Below, piece by piece: positions 1 to 9,763 of a stretch of DNA of 64,000 bases. Under the pieces are notes generated by a model, which was not told the DNA's origin, ran no database searches, and saw only the letters and a program-made list of their open reading frames with translations. The position numbers and the translations under genes are program-made. This DNA is from Luteibacter sp. dw_328 (GTDB lineage Bacteria > Pseudomonadota > Gammaproteobacteria > Xanthomonadales > Rhodanobacteraceae), in the NCBI RefSeq assembly GCF_018449605.1, contig NZ_JAAVUW010000003.1:124001-188000 (forward strand), written 5' to 3'. How positions within the stretch are numbered: position 1 is the stretch's first letter; every line of letters starts with the position of its first letter.

Positions 1-872
<872 letters not shown>

Positions 873-888
873 TCGCCTGTGTGACCTC

Positions 889-930
889 AAGCCCGCTCAT
901 GCCGTTAGCATGGGCGGGCTTTGTCGTTTC
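889..930 (+). terminator. intrinsic terminator of lpdA
   Basis: A 14-bp stem (889-902 with 908-921, one mismatch) closes a 5-base loop and runs into a T-rich tail (TTTGTCGTTT). It lies 17 bases after the lpdA stop codon. Confidence 0.75.
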
Positions 931-940
931 TGGGTGCCCT

Positions 941-1054
941 TACCAGAGCGCGCTTTGTGTGGGAGCCGATTCATCGGCGATGGACAACACGGCGTCACCG
1001 CCTCGTTGGCTTTTCGCCGATGAATCGGCTCCCACAACAGCGTGTGCTCTGGTA
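941..1054. repeat. REP pair inside a larger inverted repeat
   Basis: Two REP units face each other: the left arm is at 958-981 (core GGAGCCGATTCATCGGCGAT) and the right arm at 1014-1036. The symmetry continues outwards: TACCAGAGC at 941-949 is mirrored by GCTCTGGTA at 1046-1054. The element fills the gap between lpdA and the LOG-family gene and ends about 20 bases before that gene's start. The same core recurs near 5.4 and 17 kb, with a variant near 13.3 kb. Confidence 0.85.
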
Positions 1055-1074
1055 AGTACATAGGAGACTCGAAT

Positions 1075-1665
1075 ATGCGTGACATCAAATCCCTCTGCGT
1101 CTACTGCGGCTCCAGCAGCGGCGGCAACCCGGAATATACCGAGGCGGCAACAGCCTTCGGCACGCGCCTGGCGAAGGAAGGCATCGCCCTGGTCTACGGC
1201 GGCGGCAAAGTCGGCCTGATGGGTACCGTCGCCGATGCCGTGCTTGCGGCAGGTGGCCGCGTCATCGGCGTCATCCCGCGCCAACTGGTCGAGAAGGAAG
1301 TCGCCCACACCGGCCTTTCCGAGCTTCAGGTGGTCGAAACCATGCATGAGCGCAAGACGCGCATGTACGAGCTCTCCGATGCGTTCGTCGCCCTGCCCGG
1401 CGGGTTCGGCACCATGGACGAAATGTTCGAGATGCTCACCTGGGCGCAACTCGGCCTGCACAGCTACCCGTGTGCCTTCCTCGACGTGCGCGGCTTTTAC
1501 GCAGGTCTCTCCGCCAGCATGGACCATATGGTCGCCGAGGGCTTCGTCAAGAAGAACCAGCGCGAACAAGTCTGGTTCGGCGCCAGCATCGACGCCTTGT
1601 TCGACTGGATGAAGCACTACGAATCGTCCTACACGCCGAAGTGGATCACCTCCGACGCCGTCTGA
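1075..1665 (+). CDS. LOG-family protein (TIGR00730), probable nucleotide phosphoribohydrolase
   Basis: A 196-residue Rossmann-fold protein of the LOG family, formerly called lysine decarboxylase-like. Characterised members cleave cytokinin riboside 5'-monophosphate or AMP into a free base and ribose 5-phosphate. The diagnostic PGGFGTMDE motif is at residues 108-116, the MHERK segment with the conserved Arg at 90-94, and a glycine-rich YGGGKVGLMG at 41-50. The ATG at 1075 is chosen over the upstream in-frame ATG at 1042 because AGGAG precedes it at good spacing and homology begins there. The gene stands alone between a REP element and an exported protein. The natural substrate is not evident from the sequence. 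Confidence 0.85.
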   Translation: MRDIKSLCVYCGSSSGGNPEYTEAATAFGTRLAKEGIALVYGGGKVGLMGTVADAVLAAGGRVIGVIPRQLVEKEVAHTGLSELQVVETMHERKTRMYELSDAFVALPGGFGTMDEMFEMLTWAQLGLHSYPCAFLDVRGFYAGLSASMDHMVAEGFVKKNQREQVWFGASIDALFDWMKHYESSYTPKWITSDAV

Positions 1666-1710
1666 TCTGCCACATGCTGACTTGCGCCGCGTCAGCGGCC
1701 GGGTAAGGAT

Positions 1711-1737
1711 GTCGGCATGCCAGGGGGACATGCCGAC
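1711..1737 (+). promoter_or_regulatory. hairpin presenting the ribosome binding site in its loop
   Basis: A perfect 9-bp stem (GTCGGCATG 1711-1719 with CATGCCGAC 1729-1737) encloses a 9-base loop that holds the AGGGGGA ribosome binding site. The stem ends directly against the ATG at 1738. If it forms in RNA, it could affect translation of the next gene. Confidence 0.5.
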
Positions 1738-2622
1738 ATGCGCCAGTTGTGCCGATGGGTCGCAGTGATGGCGCTCGCCATCGTGCCAGCCGTCTTCGCC
1801 GACGAAACGAAGCCGAAGGACCCGGGCTTCACCGAAACCCCGGTCCCCGCGCAATACACCAACGAGGTGTCGCTCGCCATGCAGTGGGGCCACGCACTCT
1901 GGCTCAACGACCAGGCCAGCGCGGCAGCGACCGATGTCCTGCGTGACAGGGGTCTCCTCGCCGGCCACGACCATGCGACCGGCTGGATCACCACGGCATA
2001 CGACGACAAGCTGGCGCAGTGGCGGGTCTTCTTCACCGAGGACGATCACGGCGCGACGAAGGACTTCGTCGACATGGTCTTCGACATGAGCAACGGCAAG
2101 GCCAGGCTCATCGCCCTGCAGCCGAACGTGCCCGCGGTGACGCTCTCAGCCGAGGAACAGATCCTCGTGAAGGCCCGCAACGAGGCTCTCAAGGAGCCGG
2201 CGCAGCGCTGCGCGAAGACCTACAACCAGGCGGTGTGGTTGGTTCATCATCCCAAGGGCTGGTACACCATGGTCGATCTGCTTCCGGCCCGCACCGACGC
2301 CGACATCTACCCGGTAGGCGGTTTTCACACGTTTAACTATGGCGTACTCGACAAGGACACGCCCCGCCACTACGAGCAGACGCATGCATGCCTGAATCTG
2401 ACCGGCCCACCCCAGGGTGCGATCGACGGCATGTTCGTCCAGCATCGCACCAGCCCGGCACCGACCAAGTTCCATGTGTTCATGAGCCTTTCCTACGGAA
2501 AAACCGTCTACGTCGTGACAACCTCGAACAACCTGCTATGGCGCGTCGACCATGGGACCATCCGCCTGATCGACAGCACGAAGGGGTTGGGGCACGACGT
2601 TGTTTCAAAGCTTTCGGACTGA
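1738..2622 (+). CDS. exported protein of unknown function
   Basis: A 294-residue protein with a clear signal peptide: a short basic start, a hydrophobic core (WVAVMALAIVPAVFA) and probable cleavage after AVFA near residue 21. The mature part is soluble and mixed alpha/beta, with no motif I recognise and no transmembrane segment. The ATG at 1738 is preferred over 1717 because a strong AGGGGGA site sits 10 bases upstream and the signal peptide then begins normally. It is not obviously in an operon. I do not recognise the family; a periplasmic or secreted location is the only inference I can support. Confidence 0.75.
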   Translation: MRQLCRWVAVMALAIVPAVFADETKPKDPGFTETPVPAQYTNEVSLAMQWGHALWLNDQASAAATDVLRDRGLLAGHDHATGWITTAYDDKLAQWRVFFTEDDHGATKDFVDMVFDMSNGKARLIALQPNVPAVTLSAEEQILVKARNEALKEPAQRCAKTYNQAVWLVHHPKGWYTMVDLLPARTDADIYPVGGFHTFNYGVLDKDTPRHYEQTHACLNLTGPPQGAIDGMFVQHRTSPAPTKFHVFMSLSYGKTVYVVTTSNNLLWRVDHGTIRLIDSTKGLGHDVVSKLSD

Positions 2623-2714
2623 CTGATTCGGGCTACGGCGACGCCGGCAGGGTCGATCGGGCGGTCGGGATCACTCCTAAACCCTTGTCGAAACAGGTAT
2701 CGACCGTGTCACCA

Positions 2715-2742
2715 TTGATACCACCGCGCTGGACGGTAGAAT
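2715..2742 (+). promoter_or_regulatory. sigma-70-like promoter for the pilH-type gene
   Basis: TTGATA (2715-2720) and TAGAAT (2737-2742) each match the sigma-70 consensus at five of six positions, with a 16-base spacer. Transcription would begin near 2750, leaving a leader of about 110 bases before the start codon at 2863. Confidence 0.5.
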
Positions 2743-2862
2743 GTCCCTACGCCAGAGGCGCAACGCGCGACGTTTTTACGTCACCGCAGCATTCGAGACG
2801 GGCGCCTGGAAGGCGTACGTCATCAAGGACAACACATCGGGCCTGGTCCCGGGGGAAAGTGA

Positions 2863-3228
2863 ATGGCTCGTATCCTGATCGTCGACGATTCGCCGTCGCA
2901 GTTGCTGGGCATCAAGCGCATCGTCGAGAAACTGGGCCATGAGGCCATCACGGCCGAGGACGGCGCGCAGGGTGTGGAAGTCGCCAAGCGCGAGATTCCC
3001 GACCTGATCCTGATGGACGTGGTCATGCCGAACCTCAATGGCTTCCAGGCCACCCGCACGATCAGCAAGGAAGAGACGACCAAGCACATCCCGATCATCC
3101 TGGTGACCACCAAGGACCAGGACACGGACAAAGTCTGGGGCCTGCGCCAGGGCGCCAAGGACTACGTGGTCAAGCCGATCAAGGAAGAAGAGCTGGTCGC
3201 CGCCCTGAAGGAACACCTGCCAAAGTGA
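2863..3228 (+). CDS. pilH: single-domain response regulator, PilH/PilG type
   Basis: A 121-residue CheY-like receiver domain with no output domain. Acidic-pocket residues D8 and D9, phospho-acceptor D52 (LILMDVVMP), the conserved Thr in LVTTKD near 82, and K104 (VVKPI) are all present, so it should be phosphorylated. The sequence resembles the PilH regulators that act with the Pil-Chp system to control type IV pilus twitching. A pilZ gene occurs elsewhere in the window, which is consistent with such pili. The start follows GGGGGAAAGTGA. No kinase gene adjoins it, so its partner must be encoded elsewhere. PilG would be the alternative name. Confidence 0.8.
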   Translation: MARILIVDDSPSQLLGIKRIVEKLGHEAITAEDGAQGVEVAKREIPDLILMDVVMPNLNGFQATRTISKEETTKHIPIILVTTKDQDTDKVWGLRQGAKDYVVKPIKEEELVAALKEHLPK

Positions 3229-3259
3229 GGTAGGTGCATCGGCGGCGCAGCCACAACGA

Positions 3260-4177
3260 CTACCCTTGCCGTGGGTCGAACCCGGGGAACGCGTCCTTGA
3301 ACTCCGCGTACGCCGCTTTCTCCTCATGGGTTTCAGGTACCGGCACACGGATTTCCAGCACGACGATCTGGTCGCCCGGCTCCGAGCCCGGCAGGCCGCG
3401 CCCCTTCAGGCGCAGCTTACGGCCCGATTGCGAGCCGGCGGGAATACGCAGGTCTACGTGACCACCCAGGGTCGGGACCGGCACCGTGGCGCCCATGGCG
3501 GCCTCCCAGGGCGTAATCGGAAGCGTATGGGTGACCGTGCGGCCTTCGAGGCGGAAGCGGACATCGTCCCGCACGCCGATCTCGAGCAGGAGGTCGCCGG
3601 AGGGCCCGCCGCCCATGCCTGGATGGCCCTGCCCGGCCAGACGGATGGTCTGCCCCGGCGTGATGCCGGCCGGAATCTTCACTTCGAGCACGCGTTCGCT
3701 GCCCGACGCATCATTGAGCACGACACGCGTCTTGCCACCGTTGAAGGCGGTCTGCAGGTCGGTCTCGATCTTCGCCTGGATGTCCCGCCCGCGACGGGCC
3801 TGCGTCTGTTGCTGCCCGCGGCCACGGCCTCCGCCGCCGAAAAGGCTTTCGAAGAAGTCGCTGAAGTCGCCGCCACCACCGCCGCCATGGCCGAAGTCGT
3901 AGCTTCCACCACCACCCTGACCGAAGCCCGGAGGCGGCCGGAACTGCTCACCCTGGCGATAGCCGCCGGCGCGGAGCTGGTCGTAAGCCCGGCGCTTCTC
4001 GGGGTCCTTGAGCGCCTCGTTGGCCTCGTTGACCGCCTTGAACTTGTCCTCGGCGCCCGGCTCCTTGTTCTTGTCCGGATGGTATTTGCGGGCGAGCTTG
4101 CGGTACGCCGCCTTGATTTCGGCGTCGGTCGCTTCAGGCTTTACCCCAAGTGCTTCGTAATAATCCTTGAACTCCAC
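3260..4177 (-). CDS. cbpA: curved DNA-binding protein / DnaJ-class co-chaperone CbpA
   Basis: A 305-residue class B J-domain protein that stimulates DnaK ATPase activity and may bind DNA. The J domain spans residues 1-70 with the HPD signature at 33-35. A Gly/Phe-rich linker with long Gly runs follows at about 75-120, then two beta-barrel C-terminal substrate-binding domains. There is no zinc-finger region, which separates it from DnaJ. The start is GTG at 4177 with GGGAG upstream. It lies downstream of hsp20 on the same strand but behind a terminator, so the two may form a loose heat-response cluster. It converges on pilH with about 31 bases between the stops. Confidence 0.92.
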   Translation of the reverse strand: MEFKDYYEALGVKPEATDAEIKAAYRKLARKYHPDKNKEPGAEDKFKAVNEANEALKDPEKRRAYDQLRAGGYRQGEQFRPPPGFGQGGGGSYDFGHGGGGGGDFSDFFESLFGGGGRGRGQQQTQARRGRDIQAKIETDLQTAFNGGKTRVVLNDASGSERVLEVKIPAGITPGQTIRLAGQGHPGMGGGPSGDLLLEIGVRDDVRFRLEGRTVTHTLPITPWEAAMGATVPVPTLGGHVDLRIPAGSQSGRKLRLKGRGLPGSEPGDQIVVLEIRVPVPETHEEKAAYAEFKDAFPGFDPRQG

Positions 4178-4198
4178 AGGCTCTCCCGGGCTTGTGTC

Positions 4199-4245
4199 AA
4201 AAACAAAAAGCAGAATGCCCGCGGTGGCGCATGTCCACCGCGGGC
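4199..4245 (-). terminator. intrinsic terminator of hsp20
   Basis: A perfect 11-bp GC-rich stem (4217-4227 with 4235-4245) closes a 7-base loop. On the minus strand it is followed by a T-rich tail (CTTTTTGTTTTT). It separates hsp20 from cbpA. Confidence 0.8.
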
Positions 4246-4267
4246 CAGTTTACAAGCTTAGAGCGAA

Positions 4268-4720
4268 TCAGCCCGCAGCGTTGATCTCAATACGCCGCGG
4301 CGCACTCTCGGCCTTTTTCGGAATCGCGATTTCCAGCACGCCCTGAGCGCCCGAGGCCGTGATGCCCTCGGCGTTAGCGCTTTCCGGCAGCGTGAAGCTG
4401 CGCTTGAAGGCGCCACTGGCCCGCTCCACGCGGCTGAACTTGCCTTCGGTCTCGCTGGTGAACACCTTGCGCTCGCCCTTGATGCTGAGCACGTTCTTTT
4501 CCATCTGGATCTCGATGTCGGCGAGGTTCACGCCCGGCACGTCGGCAAGGATCAGGAAGCGGCCGTCCTCTTCACGAATGTCGACACGCGGCGCCCAGGC
4601 GTTCGGCGTAGCAGCAACCGGCGCGGCGATCTCGTTGCCGAAGAGCTGTTCGAAGACATTGCGGACGTCGCTGCCGAACACCGGCGCGCGACGGAACGAC
4701 ACATGACGAAGCTGGTTCAT
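4268..4720 (-). CDS. Hsp20/alpha-crystallin small heat shock protein
   Basis: A 150-residue ATP-independent holdase. An N-terminal region (FEQLFGNEIAAP) leads into the alpha-crystallin domain at about 45-140, with the family pattern DVPGV near 68 and VLEIAIPKK towards the end, and a C-terminal IEI that can dock into neighbouring subunits. The ATG at 4720 is favoured over the upstream codon at 4735 because GGGAG lies about 9 bases ahead. It is transcribed divergently from the peroxiredoxin gene. A sigma-32-like promoter lies upstream and a terminator follows. Confidence 0.92.
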   Translation of the reverse strand: MNQLRHVSFRRAPVFGSDVRNVFEQLFGNEIAAPVAATPNAWAPRVDIREEDGRFLILADVPGVNLADIEIQMEKNVLSIKGERKVFTSETEGKFSRVERASGAFKRSFTLPESANAEGITASGAQGVLEIAIPKKAESAPRRIEINAAG

Positions 4721-4771
4721 CTGTTTGACTCCCAAGAAGTTTTTCGGCCATGTGGCCGTCTGGGAACAAAC

Positions 4772-4797
4772 ATATGACCGACCCGACGGGATTCAAG
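4772..4797 (-). promoter_or_regulatory. possible heat-shock (sigma-32-like) promoter for hsp20
   Basis: On the minus strand CTTGAAT (4791-4797) matches the sigma-32 -35 element, and TCATAT (about 4772-4777) partly matches the -10 element at a 13-base spacing. Its placement about 50 bases before the hsp20 start fits. The -10 match is imperfect. Confidence 0.4.
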
Positions 4798-4877
4798 TGC
4801 CGCCGCGATTTACACCGGTTGGGCCGCACATGGCGTTCGCGCTAAGCTCGGCCATCTCTGCCCGCAAAGGACTCCCC

Positions 4878-5360
4878 ATGACCATCGCTGTTGGCGACCG
4901 CCTGCCCGATCACACGCTCACCCAGTTCAAGGACGGCCTGGAGACGATTTCCAGCCTCGACGTATTCGGCCAGGGCAAGGTCGTGGTGTTCGCCGTGCCG
5001 GGCGCCTTCACCCCCACCTGTTCGAACAAGCATCTGCCCGGCTATATCCAGCACATGGAAGACTTCCGCGAGCGCGGGATCAAGGTCGCCTGCGTGTCGG
5101 TCAACGATGCCTTCGTGATGCATGCCTGGGGCATATCGCAAGGCGCACCGGACGACCTGCTGATGCTGGGCGACGGCAACGCCACGTTCGCCATAGCCCT
5201 GGGCCTCGAGCTGGATGGCACGAAGAACGGCATGGGCATCCGTGCGAAACGCTTCGCGATCTATGCCGAAGACGGCGTGGTGAAGGTGCTGCACGTGGAA
5301 GCACCGGGCGAGTTCGGCGCCACGTCGGCCGAGGCGATGCTCAAGGCCATCGACGCCTGA
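4878..5360 (+). CDS. peroxiredoxin, Prx5 family
   Basis: A 160-residue thiol peroxidase that reduces hydrogen peroxide or alkyl hydroperoxides. The Prx5 signature PGAFTPTCS is at residues 41-49 with peroxidatic Cys48. A second cysteine (Cys72, in VACVSV) is present, but there is no fused glutaredoxin domain, so electrons must come from a separate glutaredoxin or thioredoxin. The start at 4878 matches the family N-terminus (MTIAVGDRLP) and has AAAGGA upstream. The gene is divergent from hsp20, which suggests a stress-response pair. A REP element and then a terminator shared with gyrA follow. Confidence 0.93.
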   Translation: MTIAVGDRLPDHTLTQFKDGLETISSLDVFGQGKVVVFAVPGAFTPTCSNKHLPGYIQHMEDFRERGIKVACVSVNDAFVMHAWGISQGAPDDLLMLGDGNATFAIALGLELDGTKNGMGIRAKRFAIYAEDGVVKVLHVEAPGEFGATSAEAMLKAIDA

Positions 5361-5382
5361 CGAACTGCTGTACCGCTTCTGC

Positions 5383-5462
5383 GTAGGAGCCGATTCATCG
5401 GCGATGGGTGCTCGCGACAACCTGGCCCGATGCCGCGGGATCGCCGATGAATCGGCTCCTAC
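5383..5462. repeat. REP pair
   Basis: Two perfectly complementary 23-base arms (5383-5405 and 5440-5462, core GTAGGAGCCGATTCATCGGC) flank a 34-base centre. The element lies between the peroxiredoxin stop and the gyrA terminator and belongs to the same family as the repeats near 1.0, 13.3 and 17.0 kb. Confidence 0.88.
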
Positions 5463-5474
5463 AAAAACTCAGGC

Positions 5475-5505
5475 AAAAAAAACCCGCCTTTCGGCGGGTT
5501 TTTTT
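5475..5505. terminator. bidirectional intrinsic terminator (gyrA / peroxiredoxin)
   Basis: The 8-bp stem AACCCGCC/GGCGGGTT (5481-5488 with 5493-5500, loop TTTC) has an A-run before it and a T-run after it, so it can stop transcription on both strands. It lies 1 base from the gyrA stop codon. Confidence 0.9.
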
Positions 5506-5506
5506 C

Positions 5507-8143
5507 TTACGCTTCGGTTGGCTCGTCACCGTCACCGGTGGGGCCGCTTTCGATGGGCGGGAGGTCGGCGGCGACGTCACCGTCGATCACTTCACCCTCG
5601 CCTTCGATCTCGATCTCTTCCTCGGCTTCCAGACGAACCACGCCGATGAGCGTTTCGTCCTTCGGCAGCTTGATCAGCGTCACGCCCTGCGTGTTGCGGC
5701 TCAGCTGCGAGACTTCCGACACGCGGGTGCGTACCAGCGTGCCCTGGTCGGAGATAAGCATCAGCTGCTGCGTCTCGGTGACCTGGGTGGCCGCGACGAG
5801 GTTGCCGTTACGGTCCGAGCACTGGATGGCGATGACGCCCTGCGTGCCACGACCCTTCTTCGGGAACTCGTCGAGCGCGGTGCGCTTGCCGAAGCCGCGT
5901 GCCGTCGCGGTGAGGATGTTGCCATCACCCGCGGCCACGATCAGCGAAACCACTTCCGCATCTTCAGCCAGACGCATGCCACGCACGCCCGTCGCGGTAC
6001 GGCCCATGGAGCGGACCGTGCCTTCGTCGAAGCGCACCGACTTGCCGTTGGAGGCGAAGAGCAACACATCGCTCTCACCGCCGGTCATCGCGACATCGAC
6101 CAGGGCATCGCCCTCGTCGAGATTGATGGCGGCCTTGCCCTTCTGCAGCTGGAACGCGAATTCCGTCAGCGGCGTCTTCTTCACCGTGCCCTTGCGGGTG
6201 GCGAAGAACACGAAGCAGGTCGGGTCGTACTCGCGCACAGGCAGCAGGGCCTGCACCTTCTCACCCTCACCCAGCGGCAGCAGGTTCACGATGGGCTTGC
6301 CACGCGCACCCGGGCCGGCTTCCGGCATCTGGTACACCTTGAGCCAGTAGACGCGACCGGTGCTGGTGAAGGTCAGCAGCGTGTCATGGGTGTTGACCAC
6401 CCACAGCTGCTGCACGACGTCTTCGTCCTTCAGCGCCGAGGCCGAACGACCCTTGCCGCCACGCTTCTGCGCGCGGTACAGGCTGGCCGGCTGACGCTTG
6501 ATGTAACCGGTGTGCGAGAGCGTCACCACCACGTCTTCCGGCGCGATGAGGTCAAGCACGTTCAGGTCTTCCTGCGAGTGCTGGATCTCGGTGCGCCGCT
6601 CGTCGCCGTAATCGGTACGGATCTGCTCGAGCTCTTCGCGGATCACTTCCAGCAGGCGCGTCGGGTTCTCGAGGATCTCGATGAGGCCGCGGATCGTATC
6701 GAGAATCTCGCGGTACTCATCGGAGAGCTTTTCCTGCTCCAGGCCGGTGAGGCGATGCAGACGCATCTGCAGGATTTCGGTGGCTTGCGCTTCGGACAGC
6801 TGGTAGCCGTTCTCGTTCAGGCCATCACGCGGATCCATGTCTTCAGGACGCGACGATTCCGCACCCGTGGCGGCGAGCAGTGCCTTGACCAGGCCCGGCT
6901 CCCAACGACGGGCGACCATGCGCTCGCGCGCTTCGGCCGACGACGCGGAGGTACGGATCAGCTCGATCATCTCTTCGATGTTGGCAAGCGCGACCGTAAG
7001 GCCTTCGAGGATATGTGCGCGCTGGCGTGCCTTGCGCAGTTCGAAGATGGTGCGGCGCGTGACGACTTCGCGGCGATGGCGAATGAAGGCCTCGAGGATG
7101 TCCTTGAGGTTCATCAGCTTGGGCTGGCCGTCGAGCAGGGCCACCATGTTGATGCCGAAGGTGACCTGCAGCTGGGTCTGCTGGAACAGGTTGTTCAGCA
7201 CGACGTCGCCCATGGAATCGCGGCGGATCTCGATGACCACGCGCATACCGTCCTTGTCGGACTCGTCGCGCAGCTCGCTGATGCCCTCGAGCTTCTTTTC
7301 CTTTACCAGCTCGGCGATCTTCTCGATCAGGCGAGCCTTGTTCACCTGGTACGGCAGCTCGTGGACGAGGATCGTCTCGCGGCCGTTCGCTTCGGTTTCG
7401 ATCGAGGTGCGGGCACGCACGAGGATGCGACCACGACCAGTGCGGTACGCCTCGACGATACCGGACGAGCCGTTGATGATGCCGGCGGTCGGGAAGTCCG
7501 GACCGGGGATGAACGTCATCAGTTCGTCGATTCCGAGCGAGGGGTCCTCGATCAGCCCGAGCACCGCATTGATGACCTCGGTCATGTTGTGCGGCGGGAT
7601 GTTCGTCGCCATGCCGACGGCGATACCCGCGGAACCGTTGACGAGCAGGTTCGGCACGCGGGTCGGAAGGACCAGCGGCTCGTGTTCGCTTTCGTCGTAG
7701 TTCGGTCCGAAATCAACGGTTTCCTTGTCGATATCGGCCATCAGCTCATGCGTGAGGCGCGCCATGCGCACCTCGGTGTATCGCATGGCCGCGGCGTTGT
7801 CGCCGTCCACCGAACCGAAGTTACCCTGGCCGTCGACCAGCATGTAGCGCAAGGAGAACGGCTGCGCCATGCGGACGATCGTGTCGTAGACCGACGCGTC
7901 GCCATGCGGATGGTATTTACCGATCACGTCACCGACCACGCGGGCCGACTTCTTGTACGGCTTGTTCCAGGAGTTGCTCAGCTCGTTCATGGCGAACAGC
8001 ACGCGTCGATGTACCGGCTTAAGGCCGTCGCGCACATCGGGCAGTGCGCGCCCGACGATGACGCTCATCGCGTAGTCGAGATAGCTCTGACGCATCTCGT
8101 CTTCGATGTTGACGCGGATGACTTCTTTGGCGAGTTCTGCCAT
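5507..8143 (-). CDS. gyrA: DNA gyrase subunit A
   Basis: An 878-residue breakage-reunion subunit of gyrase, which introduces negative supercoils together with GyrB. Catalytic Tyr122 is in AAMRYTE and the N-terminal half follows E. coli numbering exactly. The C-terminal beta-pinwheel carries the GyrA-box as QKRGGKG. The start at 8143 (MAELAKEV) is chosen over the frame opening at 8239 by homology and an AGGAAG site. In the quinolone-resistance region, positions 83-84 read Ala-Ser instead of the Ser-Ala of E. coli, while Asp87 is kept. The tail is strongly acidic. The gene is transcribed alone and ends at a bidirectional terminator. Confidence 0.98.
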   Translation of the reverse strand: MAELAKEVIRVNIEDEMRQSYLDYAMSVIVGRALPDVRDGLKPVHRRVLFAMNELSNSWNKPYKKSARVVGDVIGKYHPHGDASVYDTIVRMAQPFSLRYMLVDGQGNFGSVDGDNAAAMRYTEVRMARLTHELMADIDKETVDFGPNYDESEHEPLVLPTRVPNLLVNGSAGIAVGMATNIPPHNMTEVINAVLGLIEDPSLGIDELMTFIPGPDFPTAGIINGSSGIVEAYRTGRGRILVRARTSIETEANGRETILVHELPYQVNKARLIEKIAELVKEKKLEGISELRDESDKDGMRVVIEIRRDSMGDVVLNNLFQQTQLQVTFGINMVALLDGQPKLMNLKDILEAFIRHRREVVTRRTIFELRKARQRAHILEGLTVALANIEEMIELIRTSASSAEARERMVARRWEPGLVKALLAATGAESSRPEDMDPRDGLNENGYQLSEAQATEILQMRLHRLTGLEQEKLSDEYREILDTIRGLIEILENPTRLLEVIREELEQIRTDYGDERRTEIQHSQEDLNVLDLIAPEDVVVTLSHTGYIKRQPASLYRAQKRGGKGRSASALKDEDVVQQLWVVNTHDTLLTFTSTGRVYWLKVYQMPEAGPGARGKPIVNLLPLGEGEKVQALLPVREYDPTCFVFFATRKGTVKKTPLTEFAFQLQKGKAAINLDEGDALVDVAMTGGESDVLLFASNGKSVRFDEGTVRSMGRTATGVRGMRLAEDAEVVSLIVAAGDGNILTATARGFGKRTALDEFPKKGRGTQGVIAIQCSDRNGNLVAATQVTETQQLMLISDQGTLVRTRVSEVSQLSRNTQGVTLIKLPKDETLIGVVRLEAEEEIEIEGEGEVIDGDVAADLPPIESGPTGDGDEPTEA

Positions 8144-8282
8144 CAATCGGCTTCCTGGATGTCTAACAATAGGCCCCCGCCGGCCGCGCGATTCGCGGTA
8201 TCGCGACGCGGCCGACCCAACCCGTCGATGGTAGCACAACGGGCGTCGAAAAGACAGCTAAAAGGTGTTCTAATTCAATGAC

Positions 8283-8696
8283 TTACGCAGGTGTTTTGGC
8301 GGCGCGGTAAAGCAGTGTCCTGGCGAACAGGAAATTCGCCACGGAGCCCCCTACCGAGCCTGCCGCCACGGCCACCGCGGGCCACGCGCGGAGCGCCGGA
8401 AATGCCTGGAAAACGAGAACGTAAACCCCGTTGTTGATCACCGCGCCGACGGCCATCAGGCCCATCCAGCGAAGCCACTCGGAACCCTGGCTCTGGCCCG
8501 AGTCACGCTGCGCGAACGTGTGGTTGCGGTTCCACCACCAGGTAACACTCGCGGCACTGAGGAACGAAACGACGCGTGCGGTGTAGACACTCCAGCCGCC
8601 CAGGCGAACCAGCCCCTGGGCGATGCCTGCATCGACGATGAAGCCGAGCAGGCCGCCCACCGCGAACAGGGCCACCTCACGGCGCAGACGGCTCAC
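8283..8696 (-). CDS. GtrA-family membrane protein
   Basis: A 137-residue protein with about four hydrophobic helices (near 9-30, 38-55, 76-95 and 105-125), matching the GtrA fold. Members are thought to move or assist polyprenyl-linked sugars across the inner membrane, as in O-antigen glucosylation, but many have no known substrate. It starts with GTG, overlapping the mtnA stop by 4 bases (GTGA), so it is translationally coupled to mtnA even though the functions are not obviously related. No glycosyltransferase gene lies next to it. Confidence 0.8.
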   Translation of the reverse strand: MSRLRREVALFAVGGLLGFIVDAGIAQGLVRLGGWSVYTARVVSFLSAASVTWWWNRNHTFAQRDSGQSQGSEWLRWMGLMAVGAVINNGVYVLVFQAFPALRAWPAVAVAAGSVGGSVANFLFARTLLYRAAKTPA

Positions 8697-9706
8697 GGAA
8701 ACAGGATCCGCATCTGCTCCTCGTCAGGCTTGAGGATCACCCCGCGCTCAGTGACGATGGCATCGATCAGCTCGGCCGGGGTGACGTCGAACACGGGATT
8801 CCAGGCATCCGCGCCCTCGATCACGGTTCGCGTACCCGCGACGGAAAGCAGCTCGGCGGCGTCGCGCAGTTCGATCTCGATATCCTCGCCCGTGGCCGTC
8901 GCCATATCCACCGTCGTCGACGGTGCCACGACCATGAATTTCACGCCGTGATGGCGCGCGGCGATAGCGAGTTGATACGTGCCGATCTTGTTGGCGGTGT
9001 CGCCGTTGGCGGCGATGCGATCCGCACCGACGATGACCCACTTCACCTTGCCGTCCTTCATCAGGTGCGACGCCGCGGAATCCGCAATGAGCTTGGCGGG
9101 AATACCGTCACGCACCAGCTCCCACATGGTCAGGCGCGCGCCCTGCTGCCAGGGACGGGTCTCGCCGGCGTAAACCTGCTCGATATTGCCCATGGCGACA
9201 CCGGCACGAATCACGCCCAAAGCCGTACCGTATCCGGCGGTGGCAAGCGAACCGGTGTTGCAGTGCGTGAGCACGTGCGAACCCGCTTCGATCAGCGAGG
9301 CGCCGAGTTCGCCCATGTGACGGTTGGCAGCGAGGTCTTCATCCTGGATGGCCTGCGCTTCGACTTCCAGTGCGGCGGTATCAGCGCCTGCAAGCACGCG
9401 CCTGTTCATGCGGTCCAGCGCCCACATGAGGTTCACTGCCGTGGGGCGCGCAGCGCGCAACGTGGCCATGGAAGCGGCGAGATCCTCACCCGTTTTCGCA
9501 GCCAGCACGACGCCCCATGCCGCGGCGATACCGATCGCGGGAGCGCCCCGCACGGCGAGGTCGCGGATGGCGCGAGTGACGTCATCGGCGTTCACGCAAT
9601 CGAACCAGATTTCTTCCGCCGGGAGGCGACGCTGGTCGAGCAGGCGGAGACGGTCGCCCTGCCACTGCACGGCGCGAATGGAGTCGTGGGAGGTGGTGAT
9701 GTTCAT
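8693..9706 (-). CDS. mtnA: S-methyl-5-thioribose-1-phosphate isomerase
   Basis: A 337-residue methionine-salvage enzyme that converts 5-methylthioribose 1-phosphate to 5-methylthioribulose 1-phosphate. The catalytic Cys149 (THCNTGSLA) and Asp229 (VGADRIA) are present, with the RGAPAIG and [13 protein letters not shown] motifs of the aIF2B-like fold. Length is typical. No other mtn genes lie nearby, so the pathway is dispersed. The gene overlaps the downstream gtrA-like gene by 4 bases. Confidence 0.95.
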   Translation of the reverse strand: MNITTSHDSIRAVQWQGDRLRLLDQRRLPAEEIWFDCVNADDVTRAIRDLAVRGAPAIGIAAAWGVVLAAKTGEDLAASMATLRAARPTAVNLMWALDRMNRRVLAGADTAALEVEAQAIQDEDLAANRHMGELGASLIEAGSHVLTHCNTGSLATAGYGTALGVIRAGVAMGNIEQVYAGETRPWQQGARLTMWELVRDGIPAKLIADSAASHLMKDGKVKWVIVGADRIAANGDTANKIGTYQLAIAARHHGVKFMVVAPSTTVDMATATGEDIEIELRDAAELLSVAGTRTVIEGADAWNPVFDVTPAELIDAIVTERGVILKPDEEQMRILFP

Positions 9707-9763
9707 CTCCCGATTATCGCACGGCGTCCCGGCATGCGGCCGGTCCGCCGTGCCTACGCCTGC

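Noticed and set aside
5408-8281. Very long open frame on the plus strand opposite gyrA
   Set aside because: It mirrors a certain gene, has an unnatural Arg/His/Asp-rich composition and no family resemblance. The same happens opposite pnp (13598-15532), nuoL (43337-45427), nuoG (48004-50325) and nuoE-nuoB (51586-54348), and follows from high GC and codon bias.
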